A stretch of 30,375 bases of DNA from a virus. Below the pieces are notes generated by a model. The model ran no database searches, was not told the origin of the DNA, and saw only the letters and a list, made by a program, of their open reading frames with translations. The position numbers and the translations under genes were made by a program. The stretch spans positions 1 through 30,375 of the IMG/VR virus record IMGVR_UViG_3300048838_000549; one strand, given 5' to 3'. The stretch's first letter is position 1. The number at the start of each line of letters is the position of its first letter. This document shows, in pieces, positions 1-4,950 of this stretch.

Positions 1-241
1 CCGTTCTATTACTAATATTGAAGTGTTTACATATATCATGCAGATTATATGCCACAACCATATCAATTTGTTCTGGTAATCTTTTCAATAACTTAAGATG
101 CAAGCCTGGGATTTTAAGATTACGTTTAGTGACTATAAAGAAGTCGCCTGTATATTTGTTAGACAGGTAATCCCCTTTTCTAAAATCGGTAATAAAAACG
201 CCACCAGGCCACAAAGGATTATATTGTCTCTTTTTTGCCAT
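1..241 (-). CDS. Small accessory protein, GD-motif family, cut by the window edge
   Basis: Reading leftward from the ATG at 241, the frame stays open to base 1 (80 codons, C-terminus missing). The N-terminus is basic (MAKKRQYNPLWPGG) and is followed by FRKGDYLSNKYTGDFFIV, which has the Gly-Asp plus beta-strand pattern seen at the start of many small proteins in this window. The start codon lies inside the Tyr-Gly codons (tATGGc) of the upstream gene's C-terminal VLYG motif, a 23-nt overlap. The same arrangement occurs at several junctions between 4.4 and 9.5 kb. Function is unknown. Whether it ends in the LYG tail cannot be seen. Confidence 0.7.
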   Translation of the reverse strand, partial: MAKKRQYNPLWPGGVFITDFRKGDYLSNKYTGDFFIVTKRNLKIPGLHLKLLKRLPEQIDMVVAYNLHDICKHFNISNRT

Positions 242-644
242 ATAACACCATAAGACTAGAAGGACCATTTTCTACTACAAAATCAATAAAAGGTTTACAA
301 CTGTTTAAAAACTTAGCAGCATTTGACGTGTTATTAGTTCTATAAACTCTAGCATCGTGTATTGCTTTAGACTCTGCAAGACCTAGGCCAAAAGCTCGCC
401 TAATCTCTTTAATCATAGGTATAGCTTGATTTTTATTGACCGTAAATCTTATAACTATAGGCTGGTCAGTATCGTCGTCCGCAAACAGTAGCCTAAGTGT
501 TTTGTATTCGTTTAATTTTGACTCAATTTGAATAACGTTTCTTCGTTCTTCTTTATTCTCGGGCCAGGCTGCGGCGTCTTGGATACTTTCGCCCATCTCC
601 CATCGACCTGTAGTTCTCTTAACTAAGTATATGATTTTATTCAT
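219..644 (-). CDS. L7/L12 C-terminal-domain-like protein with LYG tail
   Basis: This is a 141-residue protein. Residues about 64-126 resemble the C-terminal domain of ribosomal protein bL12: a beta strand (IVIRFTV), then helix residues 72-98 with the signature IKEIRRAFGLGLAESKAI, comparable to the IK.VR..TGLGL.EAK element of L12, and a final strand FIDFVVE. In the ribosome this domain recruits translation GTPases; phages occasionally carry stand-alone copies of unknown role. The protein ends SLMVLYGKKETI, matching the C-terminal tail of the small-protein family at 4.2-9.8 kb, so it may be a domain fusion to that tail. The start has GGTAGG about 5 nt upstream. The resemblance is judged by eye, without a database search. 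Confidence 0.72.
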   Translation of the reverse strand: MNKIIYLVKRTTGRWEMGESIQDAAAWPENKEERRNVIQIESKLNEYKTLRLLFADDDTDQPIVIRFTVNKNQAIPMIKEIRRAFGLGLAESKAIHDARVYRTNNTSNAAKFLNSCKPFIDFVVENGPSSLMVLYGKKETI

Positions 645-690
645 AAAAGCCTACCCTGCCTTTGTTTTAGGGGCTATCCAAAACAGCGCC

Positions 691-873
691 CTATTGTTTA
701 CAGTCCTCGTATAAGTAAAATAATACAACCGGCCACCCTAATAAACCCAGCAACCCCCTAATGATACTACCTATAGTAGCACTCCTGAAGCTCTTATGAT
801 TGATTATAGCCATAGTTAAGTAGACACCTAACCCGATACTAGCATACATGATTAAAACTGTGTTGTGGTCCAT
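691..873 (-). CDS. Small two-helix membrane protein
   Basis: This 60-residue protein has two hydrophobic segments, about residues 5-24 (VLIMYASIGLGVYLTMAI) and 35-54 (IIRGLLGLLGWPVVLFYLY). A basic stretch (NHKSFRSATIGS) separates them, and the C-terminus is charged. This hairpin layout fits a small inner-membrane protein, possibly a host-interaction or superinfection-exclusion product, but no family is recognised. It directly follows the gene at 874-1083 with no gap, so it is probably translationally coupled to it. The lysis holin of this phage is more likely the gene at 24649. Confidence 0.62.
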   Translation of the reverse strand: MDHNTVLIMYASIGLGVYLTMAIINHKSFRSATIGSIIRGLLGLLGWPVVLFYLYEDCKQ

Positions 874-1083
874 TTAGGAAGCTCTTTCTAGCCATAGGCT
901 ATTAATTAGGTGTCCTTCTTCTATCTCTTCAATAGTTACCATATAATAGCCATTATTAAGGTTGTCTATACAGCAACTAGCAATAGTTAAGGTTTTACCC
1001 TTGTAGTTAGAAAAGTAACCATCGTAGTCAGGGTAGAACTTAACCTTAGAACCAATTTCCATAACTTGGCTTTTGCCTTTCAT
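874..1083 (-). CDS. Small hypothetical protein, SH3-like beta barrel suggested
   Basis: This 69-residue protein contains IGSKVKFYPDYDGYF followed by KGKTLTIASCC and GYYMVTIEEI. The alternating strand and turn pattern resembles small SH3/KOW-like barrels and the other small proteins of this phage. It ends NSLWLERAS and lacks the LYG tail. The chosen ATG at 1083 has a strong Shine-Dalgarno (AGGGGG, 9 nt upstream). The internal Met at residue 8 lacks one. Its start overlaps the end of the 1080-1412 frame by 4 nt (ATGA). A sigma-54-like element on the same strand sits 65-80 bp upstream. Function unknown. Confidence 0.62.
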   Translation of the reverse strand: MKGKSQVMEIGSKVKFYPDYDGYFSNYKGKTLTIASCCIDNLNNGYYMVTIEEIEEGHLINSLWLERAS

Positions 1084-1412
1084 AAAAGGGTACCCCCTAT
1101 TGTTTTTGAGGTAGTTTCAAAAAGACTACCCCCTTTACTTTTTAGGTAAGCAGAATTTGTGCCATGTGTTATTTCAATAGGATAGCTGTATAATACCTGT
1201 GTAATAAGTGTACAAGTGTATGAGATATGGTGTACAATATACATATAGGTCATATAGGTTATAATAGAGGTAATAAGTAGGGTAGTAGATATGGTAAGTA
1301 GTTGTAATTGTTTAGGAATAGTAAGTAATTGTAGTAGTAATATTAGTACAATCGGGGACCAGTTTTCATCTAACCTGCCGGTTTTACTGGTGAAAATAGC
1401 ATTTTTCATCAT
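1080..1412 (-). CDS. Possible hydrophobic small protein (uncertain gene)
   Basis: This open frame of 110 codons has ATGATG at its start, a Shine-Dalgarno-like AAGGGT 5 nt upstream, and an ATGA overlap with the next gene, all favouring a real gene. The translation is Leu/Ile/Thr-rich with hydrophobic stretches at about residues 21-31 and 42-60 and no recognisable domain. Against it, the DNA is low-complexity (repeated GTAAGTA/TTGTA words) and a sigma-54-like promoter element lies inside it near 1150-1164. It could instead be an upstream regulatory region that happens to be open. Confidence 0.35.
   Translation of the reverse strand: MMKNAIFTSKTGRLDENWSPIVLILLLQLLTIPKQLQLLTISTTLLITSIITYMTYMYIVHHISYTCTLITQVLYSYPIEITHGTNSAYLKSKGGSLFETTSKTIGGTLL
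1148..1164 (-). promoter_or_regulatory. Sigma-54-like promoter element, minus strand
   Basis: On the minus strand the sequence reads TGGCACAAATTCTGCTT. GG (1163-1162) and GC (1151-1150) are separated by exactly 10 nt, as in RpoN promoters (TGGCAC-N5-TTGC). It deviates from consensus only at the base before TGC. Transcription would start near 1138 and feed the gene at 874-1083, whose AGGGGG site is at 1093-1098. It may be fortuitous, but four similar elements lie in the next 2.4 kb. Confidence 0.4.
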
Positions 1413-1578
1413 AAAATACCCTTAAATAGCATATAAAGCTCTATAAACTGTAAAAATAGCCTTATTACTACAAACATTATATATAATTTAAGTACTACTA
1501 GAGCCTTTTTACCTATAGGTAGAGCTAAAAATTCTATATATAGGGCTTTCCCTTTCACACATAGCATATACTAGTCCT

Positions 1579-1653
1579 TTCTCAGTATGAGTCATCTCAA
1601 AATGAGACGTATCAGATTAAGACGTATCATTATGAGGCGTTCATTTTGGTACG
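1579..1653. repeat. Tandem array of five 15-bp dyads upstream of a sigma-54-like element
   Basis: Four units abut exactly, starting at 1579, 1594, 1609 and 1624 (TTCTCAGTATGAGTC, ATCTCAAAATGAGAC, GTATCAGATTAAGAC, GTATCATTATGAGGC). A fifth, degenerate unit follows at 1638. The strict 15-bp period resembles iterons or a cooperative operator. The array ends 10 bp before the sigma-54-like element at 1663. Confidence 0.8.
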
Positions 1654-1662
1654 AGTAGGCCG

Positions 1663-1680
1663 TTGGCACGGAAATTGCAT
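1663..1680 (+). promoter_or_regulatory. Sigma-54-like promoter, full consensus match
   Basis: TTGGCACGGAAATTGCAT matches the RpoN consensus TGGCACG-N4-TTGCA at every conserved base, with GG 1665-1666 and GC 1677-1678 ten nt apart. Transcription would begin near 1690. It lies between two tandem dyad arrays, reminiscent of activator sites near sigma-54 promoters. The usual activator position is about 100 bp upstream; here the sites are closer and on both sides. Confidence 0.65.
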
Positions 1681-1700
1681 ATATAGCAAATAGCGTACCA

Positions 1701-1744
1701 GTCCCAAATAGAGACGTATCAGATTGAAAATACCGCATTGAGAC
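1701..1744. repeat. Second tandem dyad array
   Basis: Three consecutive 15-bp units start at 1701 (GTCCCAAATAGAGAC), 1716 (GTATCAGATTGAAAA) and 1730 (ATACCGCATTGAGAC). They are more degenerate than the upstream array but keep the period. The array lies just downstream of the presumed sigma-54 start near 1690, so protein bound here could also block transcription. Confidence 0.65.
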
Positions 1745-1870
1745 GTAGCTGCAAATACCGTGCTTGTATTGGAATGATACGTAATTCGAATTGTAAGTCT
1801 ATAAGTATATGAAACTACTAGTGATTCTCAATTTGATATGTGAATATTGAGTGGTGTCTAACTGACGTAT

Positions 1871-1998
1871 ATTGACTATAAGTTATACAAGCTTGTAACC
1901 TATTGATTCTATTAAGTAATATGTAATTGTTCTATATATGAGACTCCCCTTGTATATAAGTTCAACGTACCATCATAAGATTGACAGTCTAAGTACTT
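1871..1998. repeat. Intergenic shared-word module, copy A
   Basis: Three words occur here and again at 3364-3443 in a different order: ATTGACTATAAGTTATAC (1871-1888), GTATATAAGTTC (1952-1963) and CTAAGTACTT (1989-1998). Both modules end shortly before a sigma-54-like element (2010 and 3485). No gene is predicted across them. They are probably protein-binding or promoter parts. Confidence 0.5.
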
Positions 1999-2009
1999 GA
2001 ATTTACGTT

Positions 2010-2027
2010 GTGGCACCTAAACTGCAT
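2010..2027 (+). promoter_or_regulatory. Sigma-54-like promoter upstream of the 2056 gene
   Basis: GTGGCACCTAAACTGCAT has GG 2012-2013 and GC 2024-2025 with the required 10-nt gap, and an intact GGCAC block. The TTGC block is degenerate (CTGC). The predicted start near 2037 leaves a short leader containing GCGAGG before the ATG at 2056, a sensible promoter-gene geometry. Confidence 0.5.
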
Positions 2028-2055
2028 TAGTTACTTGTATGAAAGCGAGGCATAT

Positions 2056-2286
2056 ATGAATCAGATACCTAGAGGCATATATAAGCACTACAAGAATACA
2101 GATACTCATACTATAACGTTTTATACTGAGACTAAGACCTATAGCTTATCTTGTGATTCACTCTTAGGTTTATTAAGTTTAGTTGATTCGTTCTTTAGCC
2201 CTAGACCTGATATGAGTCTAAGTGAATACACTTTAGCTCTAGAGTCAAGTTTAGACAACACTGTAAAACTTAATAAGGTGGCTTAA
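2056..2286 (+). CDS. Small hypothetical protein
   Basis: This 76-residue protein starts MNQIPRGIYKHYKNTDTHTI. A central beta-type stretch (ITFYTETKTYSLSC) is followed by an amphipathic C-terminal half (SLLGLLSLVDSFF and SEYTLALESSLDNTVKL). No family is recognised. The ATG at 2056 is chosen because GCGAGG precedes it. The longer in-frame TTG at 2008 would sit inside the sigma-54-like element, upstream of its expected transcript start. It is the first gene of a short plus-strand operon with 2288 and 2511. Confidence 0.6.
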   Translation: MNQIPRGIYKHYKNTDTHTITFYTETKTYSLSCDSLLGLLSLVDSFFSPRPDMSLSEYTLALESSLDNTVKLNKVA

Positions 2287-2287
2287 T

Positions 2288-2470
2288 ATGGTACAGATTA
2301 AAGAGTCTCAAGTTGAGGCGGTTATTACAGTGTGCCCGTATTGCATGGACGAAGTGTCTCATAACAAGACAGGCTGTTGTGGGGAGAGTTCGTGTCACTT
2401 TGAGACGGCTGTGGTATATGATGGCATGGCATACCTTGAAAATGAGATTGATATAATTGAAGGACAATAA
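2288..2470 (+). CDS. Small cysteine-rich, probably zinc-binding protein
   Basis: This 60-residue protein has a CPYC knuckle (Cys16, Cys19) followed by Cys30, Cys31, Cys36 and His37, consistent with one small zinc-binding module. The C-terminus is acidic (YLENEIDIIEGQ). The ATG follows AAGGTGG, 6 nt away, and the previous gene's stop is 2 nt upstream, so co-translation is likely. It carries three dyad copies in its coding sequence (2305, 2356, 2392). Nucleic-acid or protein binding is possible; no family is recognised. Confidence 0.65.
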   Translation: MVQIKESQVEAVITVCPYCMDEVSHNKTGCCGESSCHFETAVVYDGMAYLENEIDIIEGQ

Positions 2471-2510
2471 ACTGTCTCATAACGAGACAATACACTATAA
2501 CGGGGGTTAT

Positions 2511-3239
2511 ATGTTTAGGAACTACGCTAAAGATGAAATAGAGGCGCTTCAAATTGAGACAGGCGTCAAGTCTGTACTCACTCAGAATGCTAAAATGAAG
2601 CGTTCGTCTCAAAATGGGATTCACTTGTATAACTTCGGTATTCCAGCCTTTAGGTCTCAAACTGGTCTTGCCACTTGTCCCAATGCGAAACACTGCGTTA
2701 AAGGCTGTTATGCTAAAAGCGGCTCTTATCTGTACTCGGGCACCGTAGCAGCCTATGAGAATCGTCTCAGTTTGACACGAACCAAAGGTTTTGAACAAGT
2801 AATAACGTACCATATTGATAAACTCCTCAAAAAACACCCCACTGGTCTCATATTGATACGGGTGCATGATAGTGGGGACTTTTACAGTGAAACATATCAT
2901 AGAGCATGGTATTTAATAGCGTCTCAGTATGAGACTAATCCTAGAGTCAAGTTTTATGCTTATACCAAAATGGTACAGCAGTCTTTAGGCTTATCGGCTT
3001 TAGCGCCTAAAAACTTTAGGTTAATTTTTAGTTATGGCGGAAGTGAAGATTCTCATATTGATACAGAGAAGCATTACCATAGCCGAGTGTTTGAAAGTCT
3101 AGAGGCATTGAGTCAAGCCGGATATATAGATGGTACTCACGACGATACTTGCGCTGCCATTGGTCCAGACGTGAAAATAGGTCTAGTATATCATGGTATG
3201 CGAAGCTTTAAAAACACAACATGGGATAAGGTCTCATAA
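2511..3239 (+). CDS. Gene product 88 (gp88) family protein
   Basis: This 242-residue protein resembles the phage gp88 family named after mycobacteriophage L5 gp88. Recognised elements are NGIHLYNFGIPAF (residues about 35-47), a cysteine cluster TCPNAKHCVKGCYA with C56-x5-C62-x3-C66, AYENR, RVHDSGDFYS (117-126) and KFYAYTK (147-153). A further cysteine follows near residue 219. The family's biochemical function is not established to my knowledge; the cysteines suggest a metal or Fe-S site. GGGGG lies 4 nt upstream of the ATG at 2511, preferred over the in-frame ATG at 2457. At least nine dyad copies lie inside the gene, and its TAA stop is the spacer of the dyad at 3231. Confidence 0.82.
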   Translation: MFRNYAKDEIEALQIETGVKSVLTQNAKMKRSSQNGIHLYNFGIPAFRSQTGLATCPNAKHCVKGCYAKSGSYLYSGTVAAYENRLSLTRTKGFEQVITYHIDKLLKKHPTGLILIRVHDSGDFYSETYHRAWYLIASQYETNPRVKFYAYTKMVQQSLGLSALAPKNFRLIFSYGGSEDSHIDTEKHYHSRVFESLEALSQAGYIDGTHDDTCAAIGPDVKIGLVYHGMRSFKNTTWDKVS

Positions 3240-3255
3240 TGATATAACCCCCAAG

Positions 3256-3302
3256 CTGGCACGGTAGTTGCTTATGCAATTGCTGTGCCAGTCTCTTTAT
3301 TA
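3256..3302 (+). terminator. Long hairpin after the gp88-family gene; overlaps a sigma-54 consensus
   Basis: Bases 3256-3271 pair with 3276-3291 through 16 consecutive RNA base pairs (three of them G-U) around a TTAT loop. A moderately T-rich tract (TCTCTTTATTA) follows. The full pairing only holds with wobble pairs, which points to selection on RNA, so an intrinsic terminator is the simplest reading. The left arm also reads CTGGCACGGTAGTTGCTT, a full RpoN consensus (GG 3258-3259, GC 3270-3271). The right arm read on the minus strand is another (CTGGCACAGCAATTGCAT). Confidence 0.6.
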
Positions 3303-3363
3303 TACATAATTCGAAATATGGCTTATATTGAGACATTCGAGGACTGTCTAAGGTATGACTCTC

Positions 3364-3443
3364 GTATATAAGTTCGCCACCTGCTAAGTACTTATAACTA
3401 TTAAGCTTATTAGAACTAAGGCTATATTGACTATAAGTTGTAC
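3364..3443. repeat. Intergenic shared-word module, copy B
   Basis: It contains GTATATAAGTTC (3364-3375), CTAAGTACTT (3384-3393) and ATTGACTATAAGTTGTAC (3426-3443), the same three words as at 1871-1998. Stretch 3303-3484 holds no gene that I can support; dyads at 3320 and 3447 are its other features. Confidence 0.5.
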
Positions 3444-3484
3444 GTCTTCTCTATTCGAGACTTGAGTAATTACAACTACTTAGG

Positions 3485-3502
3485 TTGGCACGAGGACTGC
3501 AA
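3485..3502 (+). promoter_or_regulatory. Sigma-54-like promoter
   Basis: TTGGCACGAGGACTGCAA has GG 3487-3488 and GC 3499-3500 ten nt apart and an intact TTGGCACG block; the distal block is CTGC rather than TTGC. Transcription would start near 3512, just before the short frame at 3514 and 139 nt before the gene at 3651. Confidence 0.5.
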
Positions 3503-3513
3503 TACTAGTATAT

Positions 3514-3609
3514 ATGAAGACGTTAACTGTTACAACTAAGAAGATAAGTGATAAGCAAATAAAACAACTAGAGTGTTTAGGCTTTAAAGTTAAAGTGATT
3601 TTAAAATAA
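3514..3609 (+). CDS. Possible 31-residue basic peptide
   Basis: The frame MKTLTVTTKKISDKQIKQLE continues CLGFKVKVILK and stops at 3607-3609. It has a plausible strand-helix-strand pattern (a small double-psi or ribbon-like fold is conceivable) and 10 lysines. No Shine-Dalgarno is present and the ATG lies at the predicted sigma-54 transcript start, so it would have to be leaderless. Treat as tentative. Confidence 0.35.
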   Translation: MKTLTVTTKKISDKQIKQLECLGFKVKVILK

Positions 3610-3650
3610 ACCGTCTCTATATGAGACATAACTATACCTAGGGGGTATAT

Positions 3651-3902
3651 ATGAAGCATTCAGTAAAACAAACAGTATTCAACGCATTGAATACAGAACT
3701 AGAATCTGGTCGCATGACCTTGACTCAGTTACTCAATCCCAATTGGGGACAGTGTCAAGACTTTGGTCTATTCATTACTGGACTAGTGTCTTATATTGGC
3801 ACTAATTATGGTACTGTCAGACCTGAAACTGTAAACGTATATATTAGAAGCTTTAAAGCTAAGGAACGACGCAAGTTGTCTCAAGCTAAAACAACTATCT
3901 AA
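3651..3902 (+). CDS. Small hypothetical protein
   Basis: This 83-residue, mostly helical protein starts MKHSVKQTVFNALNTELESG and has a basic C-terminus (SFKAKERRKLSQAKTTI). It contains the Trp/Cys segment LLNPNWGQCQDFGLF. It has a very strong Shine-Dalgarno (AGGGGG, 5 nt before the ATG). A near-perfect dyad (3613-3627) lies in its leader and another near 3788 inside it. No family is recognised. The basic tail could contact nucleic acid. Confidence 0.62.
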   Translation: MKHSVKQTVFNALNTELESGRMTLTQLLNPNWGQCQDFGLFITGLVSYIGTNYGTVRPETVNVYIRSFKAKERRKLSQAKTTI

Positions 3903-4183
3903 AAGTTAGACATTGTATCATACTGAGCCGTACCTCTAAGGGGGGTACGGTAATCAGTTTACCTCCCCTAACCCCTCCAGTTACCAAAAGAGTATCGGTT
4001 TGGAATTTTAAAAAAAATTAAAAATCAAACTTACGTATTATAATATTATACTCTTAAAGGTATATTTTAACAGTTTAAAGCTCTAACTAGTTAATAAGAC
4101 TGGCTTATGTATTTACGTATATTAACTAATATAAGGGGTACTACCATTAAAACGGACTCTACAACAAAGTGACATTCTAAATT
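3903..4183. other. Convergent intergenic region
   Basis: About 280 bp lie between converging genes. It holds the last dyad (3915-3929), the hairpin at 3928-3950, C-rich runs (CCTCCCCTAACCCCTCC), then a very AT-rich stretch with A8 and T-rich runs that may end transcription from both sides. No gene seen. Confidence 0.5.
3928..3950 (+). terminator. Possible hairpin terminator
   Basis: CCGTACCTC (3928-3936) pairs with GGGGTACGG (3942-3950) with one G-U pair, around loop TAAGG. It sits 26 nt after the stop at 3902, the right place for a terminator, but no T-run follows. It may be a terminator needing other factors, or an operator. Confidence 0.35.
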
Positions 4184-4423
4184 TTAAAAAATTCTTAAAA
4201 AGGAACTAGTGGTGATTACATCAGGTATAGGGTCTGGACTGGGCCAATATAACGTAATTTCAGCCTTAGTAGCCAATCTACAAGTAAACATACCATCTTC
4301 TAAATACCAACGGTTATAATTACCATTATCCCATAAAACTTCAAACCACCTGTTAGTAACTCGGGATATCTTACCCATACTAACGTCAGTGACTATAATG
4401 TCGCCTTTATTAAAAGGGACCAT
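4184..4423 (-). CDS. GD-motif small protein, SH3-like, with altered tail
   Basis: This 79-residue protein opens with MVPFNKGDIIVTDVSMGKIS and continues to RWFEVLWDNGNYNRWYLED, a KOW/SH3-like strand pattern. The C-terminus reads KAEITLYWPSP followed by 13 or more residues, instead of the family tail xxTLYG. Removing one T from the TATATTGG stretch would restore ITLYGPVQTLYLM and a stop, so the gene may carry a one-base insertion. Its ATG overlaps the end of the previous gene (GGTCCC after TLYGPF) by 14 nt, in the tATGGt context of that gene's Tyr-Gly codons. It is the last gene of the minus cassette. Confidence 0.66.
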   Translation of the reverse strand: MVPFNKGDIIVTDVSMGKISRVTNRWFEVLWDNGNYNRWYLEDGMFTCRLATKAEITLYWPSPDPIPDVITTSSFLRIF

Positions 4424-4661
4424 ATAAAGTCTCTATAACTTTGATTCTAGTGTCTGAGTCGTCTACAACTTCAAATAGCCGCTGTAAATCGTACCTAGTA
4501 AAGTGAAGTTCATTTCCAGTATTAAAGGAATAGAATAGAAGCTCATAAGGCTTATTTCTTACGTAGTTATTAACTTTAATAAACTTATATAGCCTAGTGT
4601 GGTCTAGGGATACCCAGTCGCCAGGTTGCAATAAATTGATTTCTCTAAACGTCATTGCCAT
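4410..4661 (-). CDS. GD-motif/LYG-tail small protein
   Basis: This 83-residue protein starts MAMTFREINLLQPGDWVSLD. It has the family's Gly-Asp strand near the N-terminus and the tail IKVIETLYGPF at the very end. The start at 4661 is chosen because it has GGCGAG 7 nt upstream and uses the ATG inside the Tyr-Gly codons of the preceding gene's LLYG tail; the Met at 4655 is an alternative. It overlaps its upstream neighbour by 17 nt. Function unknown. Confidence 0.7.
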   Translation of the reverse strand: MAMTFREINLLQPGDWVSLDHTRLYKFIKVNNYVRNKPYELLFYSFNTGNELHFTRYDLQRLFEVVDDSDTRIKVIETLYGPF

Positions 4662-4950
4662 ATAACAGCTCGCCAGCAGGAGTATGTGGCACAAAAGTAA
4701 CGTAGTCCATATTAACCCAACACCGCGTATTATACAGTTCAATAAGTAAAGTATTATCTTCTATTTTAAATTCTGTCAATTCTTCTTGTATCAAAGCCCA
4801 AGGTCCGTTGTCAATTTGACGGTAATATTCTAATTTGACTGGAATAGCAAGTTTAACGTAAGTATCAGTCTTTTCTAAATAAAATAGAGGACTATCTGAC
4901 ATATAAGCGTGTAACAGCTTGACTTGTTGGGCAGGAACTTTAGCTTCCAT
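4645..4950 (-). CDS. LYG-tail small protein
   Basis: This 101-residue protein starts MEAKVPAQQVKLLHAYMSDS at an ATG with AGGA 7 nt upstream. A beta-rich middle (YVKLAIPVKLEYY) and VNMDYVTFVPHTPAGELLYGNDV follow, the latter carrying the shared tail. It overlaps the upstream gene by 11 nt. The longer in-frame start at 5025 would run deep into that gene and is not favoured. Function unknown. Confidence 0.68.
   Translation of the reverse strand: MEAKVPAQQVKLLHAYMSDSPLFYLEKTDTYVKLAIPVKLEYYRQIDNGPWALIQEELTEFKIEDNTLLIELYNTRCWVNMDYVTFVPHTPAGELLYGNDV

Larger units (their letters stand above)
1413..2055. other. Non-coding control region between divergent gene groups
   Basis: About 640 bp separate the minus-strand genes from the first plus-strand gene. 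No convincing gene is seen. The region is AT-rich from 1413 to 1560. From 1579 on it holds two tandem arrays of the 15-bp dyad, further single dyads at 1766, 1825, 1839, 1930 and 1967, and two sigma-54-like elements (1663-1680 and 2010-2027). The transcript from the first element would have an untranslated leader of more than 300 nt unless very short frames are used. Confidence 0.6.
1579..3929. repeat. Cluster of about 30 copies of a 15-bp dyad, GTCTCA-NNN-TGAGAC
   Basis: The consensus is a 6-3-6 inverted repeat. Half-sites vary in matched ways: GTCTCA/TGAGAC, GTATCA/TGATAC, GTACCA/TGGTAC. Copies start near 1579, 1594, 1609, 1624, 1638, 1701, 1716, 1730, 1766, 1825, 1839, 1930, 1967, 2305, 2356, 2392, 2474, 2546, 2606, 2654, 2764, 2807, 2845, 2921, 3050, 3231, 3320, 3447, 3613, 3788 and 3915. 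The copy at 2921-2935 is perfect (GTCTCAGTATGAGAC); 2305, 2356, 2474, 2845 and 3613 are near perfect. Copies inside the gp88-family gene fall in all three codon positions, so DNA rather than peptide is conserved. The copy at 3231 places that gene's TAA stop in its spacer. Outside this segment I see only stray half-sites. A dimeric DNA-binding protein is implied. Confidence 0.85.

Noticed and set aside
2739-2752. Sigma-54-like GG-N10-GC inside the gp88-family gene
   Set aside because: The flanking bases (GGGCACCGTAGCAGCC) lack the TGGCAC and TTGC blocks; likely coding coincidence.
1579-3929. CRISPR array
   Set aside because: The repeated unit is a 15-bp variable dyad at irregular spacing, lies inside coding genes and has no uniform spacers.
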